From Halomonas sp. SpR1 (GTDB lineage: Bacteria > Pseudomonadota > Gammaproteobacteria > Pseudomonadales > Halomonadaceae), in contig NZ_JAUAMB010000009.1 of the NCBI RefSeq assembly GCF_031010175.1, positions 87,844 through 151,843 on the forward strand: 64,000 nucleotides of DNA, given 5' to 3'. Of the stretch, positions 8,543 to 18,012 are shown piece by piece. Positions within the stretch are counted from its first letter, which is position 1. Every line of letters starts with the position of its first letter. Position numbers and translations under genes: made by a program. A model generated the notes under the pieces. The model had not been told where the DNA came from and searched no databases. It saw nothing but the letters and a program-made list of their open reading frames with translations.

Positions 8543-8986
8543 ATGCGCGAACGTTTTTGGGAGCGCTTTACCCTAGAAGAACTGACGCCCCAGGAGTGGG
8601 AAGCGCTATGCGATGGCTGTGGGCAATGCTGCCTTCTGAAGTTGCACGATGAGGACACCCAGGAGTTGGCGGTGCTCAATGTTGCCTGCCGTCTACTGGA
8701 TATCCACAGCTGTCAGTGCAGCGACTATGCTAACCGTTTCGACAGCGTTCCCGACTGCACCCAGCTGACGCCTGCGTTGGTGAAAGAGTTTACCTGGCTG
8801 CCGCAGAGCTGTGGCTATCGGCGGGTGGCGGAAGGGCGCAAGCTGGCGGGCTGGCACCCGCTGCTGAGCAATGACGCCGAACGGGTTCATCGTAAAGGCG
8901 TCAGTGTACGCAGCTTTGCGGTGTCCCAGGATGAAGTGCCCGAGCAGCAGTTAGAATCGCATATTATTGCCGTACTGCCGATGTAA
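8543..8986 (+). CDS. ycgN: YcgN family cysteine-cluster protein
   Basis: 147-residue UPF0260/YcgN protein. It shows the characteristic cysteine cluster CDGCGQCCLLKLHDEDT, followed by ACRLLDIHSCQCSDYANR, consistent with a metal- or Fe-S-binding site. Function is unknown. It is preceded by AGGAGAG eight bases before the ATG. It converges on and overlaps by 23 bases the opposite-strand GGDEF/EAL gene. Confidence 0.93.
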   Translation: MRERFWERFTLEELTPQEWEALCDGCGQCCLLKLHDEDTQELAVLNVACRLLDIHSCQCSDYANRFDSVPDCTQLTPALVKEFTWLPQSCGYRRVAEGRKLAGWHPLLSNDAERVHRKGVSVRSFAVSQDEVPEQQLESHIIAVLPM

Positions 8987-11900
8987 CGGAGCCACGCTGC
9001 TCCGTTAGCCAATCGCACAGTGGCTCGAAGGGCATAGGACGAGCGAACAGGTAGCCCTGAAAAACATCGCACTTCAACGCCACCAGCAGTTGGTGCTGTT
9101 GTGACGTCTCTACCCCCTCTGCCACTACCTTCAGTTCCAGGTGATGAGCAAGTGCCACAATGCCCTGAACGATAGCGGCATCCTTACTGTTGTGGGCAAT
9201 ATTGTTGATAAAACTGCGGTCAATTTTCACCTTATCGACGGGTAAGTGGCGCAAGTAACTCAGGCTTGAAAAACCGGTGCCGAAATCATCAATGGCCACA
9301 CTGATCCCCATCTCGCGCAGTGCATGCAGCTTATCAATTGCTGCGTCGGTATCATTCATCAGTATGCCTTCAGTTAACTCAAGCTCTAGCGATGTCGCGC
9401 TGAGCCCCGTGGCTTCAAGGGTAGCGCTGAGCGAGCTTAAAAAACTGGGCCGATGAAACTGCATTGGCGAAAGGTTGACCGAAATGCGGCAGTGGCTGGG
9501 AAGCTGCGGCTGGAGAATGAGAAAATCCCGTGCGGCGCGCTCTATGACCCACTGGCCCAAGGTGATAATTTGCCCTGTCTCTTCAGCAATAGGAATAAAT
9601 AGCGCCGGTGAGATCGCGCCTTTGATCGGGTGGTTCCAACGTACTAATGCTTCAAAGCCCCGAACTTCTCCCTCGATAGTCAGCAACGGCTGGTAATGCA
9701 GTTCAAACTGTTCATTTAGAATTGCTTCCTGCAAATCATTTCTCAGTGTTACCCGCTGAGTGAGCTTTTGATTAATATCCTGAGTGAAGGTTTGCAGGGT
9801 GTTGCGACCTTGCTGCTTGGCCTTATACATCGCCATATCGGCTTGCTGGAGCAACTCCTCTGGTTGCATTAGCTGCTGGTCATTAAGCGCGATGCCAATG
9901 CTCGCCGAAAGGTAGAGTTCATGGCGCTCTATGCGGTAAGGCAGGGCAAGGGCTTCAAGTAGACGCTCGGCAATTTCTTCTGCCTGTTGAGGGCTATCAA
10001 GATCCGGTAGTAGCAACACAAACTCATCACCCCCGAAACGGCACAGAGTGTCGGAAGGTCTTATCGCCTGTTCAAGCCGCCGGGCGACGTTGATAAGCAC
10101 CTGGTCACCAATGCCATGCCCCAGCGTATCGTTGATGGGTTTGAACTCATCAAGATCGATAAACAGTACCGCTAGCTGCTGCTTATGGCGTCGAGCAAGT
10201 TCGAAGTCATGGCGCAAATGGTCTTCAAACAGGGCGCGGTTGCCAAGGCCGGTCAATACATCGTGGGTGGCATGAAAAGCAAGTGCGTTCTCATGATCCC
10301 GGCGCTCAGAGATATCGTTGATACTGCCCACAAAGTGCGTTACTTGACCGTCAGGGCTACGTACCGGGGAGAGAAATAGATTGTTCCAGAAGGCTTGGCC
10401 GTTTTTGCGATAGTTGCGAAGGGTCAATGTGATATCGTGTTGATGCTCAAGTGCGTGCTGTATTTCAGCAATCTGCTGGGGGTCGGTATCGGGGCCCTGT
10501 AAAAAACGGCAGCTGCGCCCCTCTACTTCTTCAAGCGAGTAGCCTGTCATGTCGGCAAAGGCAGAGTTTACATAAACAATGGGATAATCCGTTTGCTGAG
10601 CCTCACAAATTAAAATGCCGTTGCTACTGGCTTCCAGGCTGCGTTGATAAATACGTAGCTGAGCCTCTTTTTGGCGCAGCGCAGTCATCTCCTTGGCGAT
10701 ACCGTAGACGCCTACCACTTTATCCTTAACGATGGTGGGCAAAAATGAGATATCCAGTTGGCGTGCGTTACCCAATTGGCTGATAACCTCCAAATCAAAA
10801 CGCTGAGCAATTCCCGTTAAAGCTTTCTGGAAGGCAATATCCACGATTGGGTGGTGTTCAGGGGCGACGATGTCTTTCCAATGACGACCAATAATCTGTG
10901 CTTCGCTAATTTCAAGTAGGGTAAGGACTGATCGGTTGACGCTTAAGTGATAGCCGTTCAAATCGAGGGAAAACACGGCATCGGGGTTTTGTGTAAACAG
11001 CGAGCGAAACCGCTGTTCGCTATCCTGCAGGGTCTCTTTAGCTTTCGAGAGCTCCCGGGAGCGCTGGGCACGGGCAGATATCAAGGCAAGGCTAAAAGCC
11101 AACTGATAAGTGAGTAGCAGCCCGGAAAGCCCCACGCCAGCGGCTATAAAATGAGCTAGTTTTATGGGCGGGTTGGGGAGTTCAGAAAGAGCCAAATTAA
11201 TAATCGCGCCTCCTGGTAACACCGCTTTGTGCTCTGCAAGGACTTGCGTAGGCGGAGCGATAGCAGAGGCGGGCTGGAGGCCATCCCCTTCGTTAATGAG
11301 GTAGCCGTTGGTATGGGTTATGTGCAGTGCAAAAGTGCCATTAACCACACTGGTTTCCCGGTCAATAAGTAACGCCATATCGATGGCGGCTACGAGTTGA
11401 TAGGGTCGCCCTTGCTGCTTAACGGAGAGCAGCGCTAGCGTGGAGCGCTCATAGTCAGGAAACGACCACTGGATGTCACCTCGCTGCTGATTAAGCCAAG
11501 TCAATGTCGCGAAGCTACCCAACTGACCATCTAGCCAAAGCAGAGCACTGGCATGGCGAGCACGGCGCCATATGTCATTGGCCGTAGGATTGAAATAGCC
11601 AATGGCTAATAGGCTTGGATAATCTGTCCAGTAGCGCTCAACCTCCCGGCTTCGCGATGTGGGGTCTGCAAATACCTGACGCCAACGTTCTGCTAAGCGC
11701 TCTAGCACTATGGCGCGCGACGCCAGCATCTGATCAATATTGACCGCAATGCCTTCCAAGTTCTGCTTAGCGCTTTGACGCATGTCTTCATGCTGGTTCC
11801 AACTGACTAAGAACCAGCCGCTCATGCTCAGGCTAACGCCAAGAATACCCGCCAATACAGCGGCACTGCTTAAGGATGTCTTCAAATGAGGAACATGCAG

Positions 11901-12455
11901 GCTCACTGTCATCATGGCGATGCCAAATAAAAAGCCGATCAGGCCGGGAGTCAGCGCGCTGGCACGGGGCAACCAGGTGGGCAAGGGCCATCCATGATGG
12001 TCGGCTAATGTAATGCAGCCAACCGTCCATAAAAACAGTCCACCGAGTTGCCAAATACGGCGCTGCCAACGTCCTTGAGGGCCTACCCAGAGGCAAAATG
12101 CCGCCATAAGTAGTATAGGAGCGGCTTGGCTAGGCAAGCGTGGATGCCCACTCAGTAAGGAGTCAGCGTGGGATGAAGGGTCTAGGCCGTTGTGTATCAG
12201 CGTATAGCTGGCAACCGCAGCAAGGGCGACGGAGGTGGCTCTGCGAAAACCTTCAAAGCCAGCCATTACTGCGCTGAGACCTAACCCACATAATAAAATC
12301 ACCAGCGCACTGTCCGGTAGCAGAGCTAGCAATTGCGGCTGATGAACGCCGGGGAAAAAACCCAGCAAATAGCCGCCTGCACCAATCACAATGGTGGACA
12401 CTAGCAGCAGAAGCAGGCCAGTTTGGAGGGCCAATTCGCGATTGTTGACTTCCAT
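8964..12455 (-). CDS. Membrane LOV/PAS-GGDEF-EAL cyclic-di-GMP protein
   Basis: 1163-residue sensor enzyme. Domains in order: a hydrophobic block with about eight membrane segments (residues ~12-220), an extracytoplasmic sensor-like region (~225-430), a membrane helix (~433-460), PAS1 (~480-595), PAS2 (~603-718), GGDEF (~735-890) and EAL (~900-1150). GGDEF is intact (RFGGDEF, 806-812) and preceded by an RxxD inhibitory site (799-802). EAL is intact (GFEALVRW, 933-940), with later motifs such as DDFGTGFSSLSYL. PAS2 carries GRSCRFLQG with Cys649, the adduct cysteine of LOV photoreceptors, although other flavin contacts differ. It may make or degrade c-di-GMP in response to a signal; which activity dominates cannot be told. 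Confidence 0.92.
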   Translation of the reverse strand: MEVNNRELALQTGLLLLLVSTIVIGAGGYLLGFFPGVHQPQLLALLPDSALVILLCGLGLSAVMAGFEGFRRATSVALAAVASYTLIHNGLDPSSHADSLLSGHPRLPSQAAPILLMAAFCLWVGPQGRWQRRIWQLGGLFLWTVGCITLADHHGWPLPTWLPRASALTPGLIGFLFGIAMMTVSLHVPHLKTSLSSAAVLAGILGVSLSMSGWFLVSWNQHEDMRQSAKQNLEGIAVNIDQMLASRAIVLERLAERWRQVFADPTSRSREVERYWTDYPSLLAIGYFNPTANDIWRRARHASALLWLDGQLGSFATLTWLNQQRGDIQWSFPDYERSTLALLSVKQQGRPYQLVAAIDMALLIDRETSVVNGTFALHITHTNGYLINEGDGLQPASAIAPPTQVLAEHKAVLPGGAIINLALSELPNPPIKLAHFIAAGVGLSGLLLTYQLAFSLALISARAQRSRELSKAKETLQDSEQRFRSLFTQNPDAVFSLDLNGYHLSVNRSVLTLLEISEAQIIGRHWKDIVAPEHHPIVDIAFQKALTGIAQRFDLEVISQLGNARQLDISFLPTIVKDKVVGVYGIAKEMTALRQKEAQLRIYQRSLEASSNGILICEAQQTDYPIVYVNSAFADMTGYSLEEVEGRSCRFLQGPDTDPQQIAEIQHALEHQHDITLTLRNYRKNGQAFWNNLFLSPVRSPDGQVTHFVGSINDISERRDHENALAFHATHDVLTGLGNRALFEDHLRHDFELARRHKQQLAVLFIDLDEFKPINDTLGHGIGDQVLINVARRLEQAIRPSDTLCRFGGDEFVLLLPDLDSPQQAEEIAERLLEALALPYRIERHELYLSASIGIALNDQQLMQPEELLQQADMAMYKAKQQGRNTLQTFTQDINQKLTQRVTLRNDLQEAILNEQFELHYQPLLTIEGEVRGFEALVRWNHPIKGAISPALFIPIAEETGQIITLGQWVIERAARDFLILQPQLPSHCRISVNLSPMQFHRPSFLSSLSATLEATGLSATSLELELTEGILMNDTDAAIDKLHALREMGISVAIDDFGTGFSSLSYLRHLPVDKVKIDRSFINNIAHNSKDAAIVQGIVALAHHLELKVVAEGVETSQQHQLLVALKCDVFQGYLFARPMPFEPLCDWLTEQRGSVTSAVRQ

Positions 12456-12613
12456 TAGTTATTATTCGCACATCCGGTCAAAAGGGACTTACACCCAAAC
12501 ATATAAGGTACCTTTAGAAACCACCAGGTCACCAGAGCATAGCGTCAACGCTAGAAGGAAGGTTTCTGTATTTAATGCTGTTTTTATATTAAGTGAAGCT
12601 GTTTTTTCCAGAA

Positions 12614-12641
12614 CCTGCTGTGATTGGCATAGCACAGCAGG
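12614..12641 (-). terminator. Hairpin downstream of oligopeptidase gene
   Basis: CCTGCTGTG/CACAGCAGG, a perfect 9-bp stem with a 10-base loop, lies 49 bases past the leftward oligopeptidase stop. No T-run follows directly on the minus strand, so terminator function is tentative. The rest of 12456-12689 shows nothing else recognisable. Confidence 0.4.
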
Positions 12642-12689
12642 CTTTTCGCACTTTATTCAGGGCTTGGAAAGTTTAGAGGTTAGCAGCGT

Positions 12690-14771
12690 TTACGCGCTCA
12701 GGCCCAATGCCCAAAGAATAAACGCATCTTGCCGCGCGGTATCACGCCAGGCCTTGAAGCGACCGGACGCGCCGCCGTGACCACTGCTCATATCTGTACG
12801 CATCAAGATTGGCGCTGAACCCAGCTGCTGTTGGGACACCTGGGCATAAAACTTGGCGGGTTCCCAGTAGCTGACCCGGGTGTCAAACCAACTGCCCTCA
12901 ATCCATAGGGCAGGGTAGTCCTGCGACTTGATATTATCGATGGGCGAGTAAGCGGCTATGCGGGCAGCGACCTCTGGCTCTTCCGGGTTGCCCCACTCGC
13001 TGTACTCCGCAGTGGTCAGCGGCAGCTCTGGGTTCTGCATCGTGCGCAACACGTCTAAGAAAGGTACATCCAGCAGAGCAGCACAAAATTTTTCCGGTGC
13101 ACGATTAATACAGGTGCCGACCAGTAGCCCACCGGCGCTGGCGCCATAGGCCGCTATGCGCTGTGAATCGCTAATACCCTGTTCGACAAGTGCTTCACGT
13201 GCGGCCAGGAAGTCATTAAAACTGTTTTCCTTGTGCTCCATTTTACCGTTTAAGTACCAGGGTTCGCCGCGTTCGCCGCCACCGCGCACATGGGCAACGG
13301 CAAAGGCCGCACCGCGTTCAAGCAGTTCCAGTCGGGCGATCGAGAACCATGAGTCGAGAGCATCACCGTAGGCACCGTAGCCATACAGCAGTGTGGGCAG
13401 AGGCTGACCCGCCAGATCCGCTCGCATCACCACCGATACGGGCACTTGCTCGCCATCGCTACTGGTTGCCCAAAGGCGGCGACTGATTAACTGCTGCGGC
13501 TGTAAATTGCCATAAACAGGCATTCGCTTCAGCAGCGTTCGTTCGCCGCTGGTTAGATCAAGTGCGAACCAACTGGGTGGCTGGGTAAACGACTCCTCGC
13601 GTAGTCGCAGCACCTGTGTGTCGAAGTGCGGCGCATCTTCCAGCATCTGCGAACAGGGTTGTTCGGGCAGCGCCAGGTGCTCATCCAGCGTAAAGCTGTG
13701 CTGGGCATCAACAAGCAAACGTCGCAAACGCACCTGCGCCTGGGCGTGATCACGCTCGGCCAGCATCAGCCCCCAAGAGAACGCATCAACGCCTTCCAGG
13801 GTAGCGTCTTCTCGGTGGGCGATTAGCGTTTTCCAATTCAATTGGAACTGACCAAGCTGGCTTTCCGGCAGAAAATCGAGTTGAAAGTGAGCCCCTGCCT
13901 GGTTATGTAGGCGGTAAAAGCTGCCTGGTCGGTGATCAATACTGTACTCGACTCTCGGCTGGCGCGGCTGAATACACGCCGGTGCTGCATCTGGCGAGTG
14001 GGCGGGGAGCAGGTGAATTTCACTGGTGTCTTTTGAGCCGCTTTCGAGTAGCAGCCATGACCGCGAGCGCGTTTTGCCAATACCGAGCCAAAACTCTGGG
14101 TCTTCTTCGCGCAGAACCAGTACGGGCTCTTGTGAGGTGCCAGGCTCCGCCAGTGAAAGCGAAAGCCGCCAAACGCTATCCGGGCGCTGGGTATCATCAA
14201 AACGGGTAAATAAAAGGGTGGCCGTGGTGGCTGTTTGATCTTCTGCCCAGCACAGCCCCGCGCCAATATCGCTCAATAGTTGCACGGGTGCCCCGCCAGG
14301 CAGTGCTTTCAGCCACAGGGTAAAGCGTTCATCGCCTTGGGTATCTTCTGTCCAGGCTAGCCACTGCTCATCGGGTGAGAGAGCCATATCGCCCATATCG
14401 TAAAAGTCGTGCTCGGCGGCGCGAGCTCTAACGTCAAAAAAGCATTCGTGCTGTTCAGGCTGATAATTGGGGTGGCGCCACCAGCAGGGGTAGTCATCGT
14501 CAGCGCCGGTCTCGTTCCAGAACGTGAAGTGGTCAAGCGTTGTCTTAAGGCTGGTCACGGCTAATTCGCGGCGTGCCAAGTGACTCTGGTATAGCGCTTC
14601 TTCCAGTGGGGCAAGGGGAGCAAACCAATCGGCTTGTTGCTGATTGGCGGCCGCTAAAAAGGTGCTCACCTCTGGGTCGTCGCGGTTCTCCAACCAGTGC
14701 CATTTTGGGTCATTAGCGCGATAATAGCGTGCAGCGGGTAAGCCTGAATGTATGCCTTGCTGTGCTTTCAT
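12690..14771 (-). CDS. ptrB: Oligopeptidase B (prolyl oligopeptidase family)
   Basis: ~693-residue S9A serine peptidase that cleaves short peptides after Arg/Lys. An N-terminal beta-propeller half is followed by the alpha/beta-hydrolase domain with nucleophile motif YGASAGGLLVG, Asp in SWFDTRVSYWEPAKF and His in SSGHGGASGRF, so the triad is complete. LLYGYGAYGDALDSWFS and AHVRGGGERGEPWY are typical of the family. I place the start at the ATG at 14771; a TTG at 14801 would add ten residues, and neither has a strong Shine-Dalgarno. The gene is divergent from the small membrane-protein gene at 14834. Confidence 0.92.
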   Translation of the reverse strand: MKAQQGIHSGLPAARYYRANDPKWHWLENRDDPEVSTFLAAANQQQADWFAPLAPLEEALYQSHLARRELAVTSLKTTLDHFTFWNETGADDDYPCWWRHPNYQPEQHECFFDVRARAAEHDFYDMGDMALSPDEQWLAWTEDTQGDERFTLWLKALPGGAPVQLLSDIGAGLCWAEDQTATTATLLFTRFDDTQRPDSVWRLSLSLAEPGTSQEPVLVLREEDPEFWLGIGKTRSRSWLLLESGSKDTSEIHLLPAHSPDAAPACIQPRQPRVEYSIDHRPGSFYRLHNQAGAHFQLDFLPESQLGQFQLNWKTLIAHREDATLEGVDAFSWGLMLAERDHAQAQVRLRRLLVDAQHSFTLDEHLALPEQPCSQMLEDAPHFDTQVLRLREESFTQPPSWFALDLTSGERTLLKRMPVYGNLQPQQLISRRLWATSSDGEQVPVSVVMRADLAGQPLPTLLYGYGAYGDALDSWFSIARLELLERGAAFAVAHVRGGGERGEPWYLNGKMEHKENSFNDFLAAREALVEQGISDSQRIAAYGASAGGLLVGTCINRAPEKFCAALLDVPFLDVLRTMQNPELPLTTAEYSEWGNPEEPEVAARIAAYSPIDNIKSQDYPALWIEGSWFDTRVSYWEPAKFYAQVSQQQLGSAPILMRTDMSSGHGGASGRFKAWRDTARQDAFILWALGLSA

Positions 14772-14833
14772 AAATTGATAGGTACCATAACGGGAAATCA
14801 ACGTCGGGTGAGTTCACCCACATGAGGGGTATT

Positions 14834-15259
14834 ATGCTGTTTGCAAATTCAACGCCACTGCTGTGGTTGAGTTACTACGGGCTGTCGTTGTTAGTGATTG
14901 TCGCGGTCTATTTTGCGCTTACTTTTCTGCCTCGCTTGCCGCGTCTTTTACTAACCTGGATGGTCGCTGGGGCGATATGGGCGCCCGCCACTTTCCGGTT
15001 GCCATTAATAGAAGAGGGTGAATTCTATACCGGTTGGGCGCCCTCGGCGATGGTGGCGGCGGTTGGCTTTTTTGAGCACAACGGCGCGGCCCTTCGTGGC
15101 GGGCTGATGTGGCTGGTGCTGGGTATGACGTTAGGCGCACTTATTGGCATTGCCCTTTGGTGGTGGCGCCGTCCTGGGAGCGATGAGTACGTTGTTCAGG
15201 AAGAGGACAGCAGTGATGAAAGCGACTCCCCACGCCGCCGTGAACCGGTAATTGGCTGA
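14834..15259 (+). CDS. Small membrane protein of unknown function
   Basis: 141-residue protein not assigned to a named family. Three hydrophobic helices are apparent (about residues 8-28, 33-48 and 82-110, the last ending in WWWRR). A short acidic/basic hydrophilic tail (EEDSSDESDSPRRRE) follows. GAGGGG four bases upstream supports the ATG at 14834; an ATA codon at 14822 also lies in frame but is unlikely. It precedes the amidotransferase gene by 63 bases. No catalytic motif was recognised. Confidence 0.75.
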   Translation: MLFANSTPLLWLSYYGLSLLVIVAVYFALTFLPRLPRLLLTWMVAGAIWAPATFRLPLIEEGEFYTGWAPSAMVAAVGFFEHNGAALRGGLMWLVLGMTLGALIGIALWWWRRPGSDEYVVQEEDSSDESDSPRRREPVIG

Positions 15260-15322
15260 TGTCACGTGTGATCAATGTCTGGGTGTCTGGAATTGTAGGT
15301 ATGAATCATATGTGTAGAGCGT

Positions 15323-16102
15323 ATGTGTGAACTGCTGGGTATGAGTGCCAATGTGCCTACAGATATCTGTTTTAGCTTTTCGGGCTTTTTGCACCGTGGG
15401 GGCGGCACTGGCCCCCACCGCGACGGTTGGGGGATCGCCTTTTATGAAGAGGGCGGCTACCGCGATTTTCGCGATCCCCATCCCTCTGTCGATTCACCCA
15501 TCGCGCGGCTGATTTGCGACTACCCGATTAAGTCCAATGTGGTGATTAGCCACATTCGCCAAGCCAATGTGGGGGGCGTAAAGCTTGCTAACACTCACCC
15601 TTTCACCCGGGAAATGTGGGGGCGGCCCTGGAGCTATGCTCACAATGGCCAATTAAGTGGCTGGGAGAGCCTAGCGTTAGGCCACTACACCCCGGTTGGC
15701 AGCACTGATAGTGAGCACGCCTTTTGCTGGCTAATGGGTGAGCTACGCCGCACCTTTCCTACTCCGCCCGCTGATCCCGCAACGCTTTGGGAGCGCTTGC
15801 ACCAGTTGTGTGAGCAGTTAAGAGCGCTGGGGGTATTTAATATGCTGCTCTCCGATGGCGGCTACTTGTATACGTTTTGCGCCACGAAGCTCGCGCATAT
15901 TACCCGCTGCGCGCCCTTCGGCGAGGCGGAACTCTCCGACGCTGAGATGACGGTGAATTTTGCCGAACATACCACCCCTGACGACATCGTTTCAGTGATT
16001 GCCACTGAGCCCCTCACGCACAATGAAGCTTGGCAGCGCATGGTGCCGGGTGAGCTATTAGTCTGGCGCAATGGAGAAATTCAGGCGCGTTACTGTCCAT
16101 AA
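15323..16102 (+). CDS. Class II glutamine amidotransferase (YafJ-like)
   Basis: 259-residue Ntn-type amidotransferase domain protein. Cys2 (MCELLGMS) would be the N-terminal nucleophile after Met removal. The motifs HRGGGTGPHRDGWGIAFY, ISHIRQANVGGV, NTHPF and YAHNGQL are those of the YafJ/GATase type 2 family that hydrolyses glutamine. No synthase domain is attached, so the acceptor of ammonia is unknown; free-standing members may act as amidohydrolases. The start ATG directly precedes the conserved cysteine, which fixes it. Confidence 0.9.
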   Translation: MCELLGMSANVPTDICFSFSGFLHRGGGTGPHRDGWGIAFYEEGGYRDFRDPHPSVDSPIARLICDYPIKSNVVISHIRQANVGGVKLANTHPFTREMWGRPWSYAHNGQLSGWESLALGHYTPVGSTDSEHAFCWLMGELRRTFPTPPADPATLWERLHQLCEQLRALGVFNMLLSDGGYLYTFCATKLAHITRCAPFGEAELSDAEMTVNFAEHTTPDDIVSVIATEPLTHNEAWQRMVPGELLVWRNGEIQARYCP

Positions 16103-16168
16103 AGAAGCGATCTACTAAATTGGTTGAGATAGGCTGCAGTAAATAAAGGTATGGACTATGGGCTAAAG

Positions 16169-16186
16169 TTGAAACGTAAGTTTCAA
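16169..16186. promoter_or_regulatory. PsrA/FadR-type operator upstream of fadD
   Basis: Perfect inverted repeat TTGAAAC-GTAA-GTTTCAA, 126 bases before the fadD ATG. It fits the published PsrA half-site pattern of Pseudomonas and relatives (GAAAC/CAAAC separated by 2-4 bases from GTTTC/GTTTG). A second, stronger copy stands before the acyl-CoA dehydrogenase at 61878. Binding is inferred. Confidence 0.65.
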
Positions 16187-16311
16187 TCGATCGTTTTACA
16201 GTCTGTTGTAGGTCGTATATCGTTGTGCTTCTTAACCCATTTTTTCAGACAAAGCCTAGCGACAACAACAAGGTCGGTGACTTACGCCGACGTCAATAGC
16301 GGAGATTACCC

Positions 16312-17997
16312 ATGAGCGAACACGCCAACGCCGCCGTTTTACGTGGCCCAGCGCTTGAAGGGTTGGATCAGTACGATTCAGTTACGGATGTTTTTCATAA
16401 CGCAGTAGCACGTTTTAAGGACAAGCCCGCCTTTTCCTGTATGGGAAAAACGCTCTCTTTCGCTGACCTTGACCGCTTCTCTGCGCAATTTGCTGCTTGG
16501 CTGCAGCATGAAACCGACCTTGTCCCCGGCGACCGCATCGCCATTCAGTTGCCCAATGTGCTGCAGTTTCCGGTAGCGGTTTTTGGCGCGTTACGGGCAG
16601 GCCTGGTGGTGGTTAACACCAACCCGTTATACACCGAACGGGAAATGGCCCATCAGTTCAAAGACTCCAACGCTAAAGCCATTGTGATTCTGGCCAATAT
16701 GGCGGGCAAGCTGGAGAAAGTACTCGATAAAACAGATATTAAGCACGTTATCGTCACTCAGCTCGCCGACTTGCACGACGTTCCCAAGCGCTGGCTAATC
16801 AATGCCGTGGTTAAGCACGTTAAGAAAATGGTGCCTGCTTATTCGCTGCCAAGTGCGGTTGGTTTTCGCGATGCGCTGAAAAAAGGCGCTTCACTAAGCC
16901 ATACCGAGGTCAAAAGAAGCCCTGATGATTTAGCCGCTCTTCAATACACAGGCGGCACCACGGGGATGCCAAAAGGTGCGATGCTGACTCATCGCAACCT
17001 TATCGCCAATATGCTGCAAGCGCGGGAAGCGATTGGGCCTCACCTCACCGATGGCGAAGAACTGGTTATCGCACCGCTTCCGGTTTATCACATCTATACC
17101 TTTACGGTTAATTGCCTGTTTTTAATGGAGACCGGCAATCACTCGTTGCTGATCACCAACCCTCGCGACCTGGATGGTTTTGTCAAAGAGCTCAAGGGGC
17201 TGCCTTTTACCGCTTTTATCGGCCTCAACACGCTGTTTAATGCACTGTGTAATCGTGACGACTTCAAACAGCTCGACTTTTCTAAATTGAAGCTAACGAT
17301 CTCCGGCGGCATGGCGCTCACCAAAGCAGCGGCGCAGCGCTGGGAAACAACCACCGGCTGCCCAATCGCCGAGGGATATGGCCTGACCGAGACGTCGCCC
17401 ATCGTTAGTTTTAACCCCACCGATGCAATCCAGTTGGGAACCATTGGCAAACCTGTTGCGGGCACCGCGGTAAAAGTCGTCGATGGCGACGGTAATGACG
17501 TTGCACTGGGCGAGCCGGGAGAGCTCTGCGTGCAAGGCCCGCAGGTGATGAAAGGCTACTGGCAGCGCGAAGACGATACCCGCGACGCCATCGATGAAGA
17601 TGGCTGGTTCCACACCGGTGATATCGCAGTACTGCAGGATGATGGCTACATTCGCATTGTTGATCGCAAAAAAGACATGATTCTGGTCTCTGGCTTCAAT
17701 GTTTATCCTAACGAAGTTGAGGACGTAGTGGCTGCCCACCCTGACGTACTTGAGTCAGCGGCGGTCGGTGTGCCGGATGAAAATGCCGGTGAGGCCATCA
17801 AGCTGTTCGTGGTAAGTAAAAATGATCAGTTGGATGAGAAAACGCTACGCGACTGGTGCAAAAAAGAGCTCACGGGCTACAAGGTGCCCAAGATCATCGA
17901 GTTCCGCGAGGAACTGCCCAAAACCAATGTGGGTAAAGTGCTCCGCCGCCAGCTGCGCGATGAAGAGCCTTCAAAAACGTCATCCGATAGCCATTAA
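16312..17997 (+). CDS. fadD: Long-chain fatty acid-CoA ligase
   Basis: 561-residue acyl-CoA synthetase that activates fatty acids by adenylation and thioesterification at the inner membrane. ANL motifs are complete: P-loop YTGGTTGMPKGAMLTHRN (~residues 213-230), GYGLTETSPIV, DGWFHTGDIAV, the hinge IVDRKKDMILVSGFNVYPNEVE and the C-terminal lysine in PKTNVGKVLRRQLR. Length equals E. coli FadD (561). GGAG precedes the ATG. A PsrA-like operator upstream suggests fatty-acid-responsive control. Confidence 0.95.
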   Translation: MSEHANAAVLRGPALEGLDQYDSVTDVFHNAVARFKDKPAFSCMGKTLSFADLDRFSAQFAAWLQHETDLVPGDRIAIQLPNVLQFPVAVFGALRAGLVVVNTNPLYTEREMAHQFKDSNAKAIVILANMAGKLEKVLDKTDIKHVIVTQLADLHDVPKRWLINAVVKHVKKMVPAYSLPSAVGFRDALKKGASLSHTEVKRSPDDLAALQYTGGTTGMPKGAMLTHRNLIANMLQAREAIGPHLTDGEELVIAPLPVYHIYTFTVNCLFLMETGNHSLLITNPRDLDGFVKELKGLPFTAFIGLNTLFNALCNRDDFKQLDFSKLKLTISGGMALTKAAAQRWETTTGCPIAEGYGLTETSPIVSFNPTDAIQLGTIGKPVAGTAVKVVDGDGNDVALGEPGELCVQGPQVMKGYWQREDDTRDAIDEDGWFHTGDIAVLQDDGYIRIVDRKKDMILVSGFNVYPNEVEDVVAAHPDVLESAAVGVPDENAGEAIKLFVVSKNDQLDEKTLRDWCKKELTGYKVPKIIEFREELPKTNVGKVLRRQLRDEEPSKTSSDSH

Positions 17998-18012
17998 TAA
18001 ACACTCGATTAG

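Noticed and set aside
12391..12780. 129-codon rightward open frame
   Set aside because: It runs across the starts and ends of two opposite-strand genes, lacks a family match and has no RBS; shadow frame.
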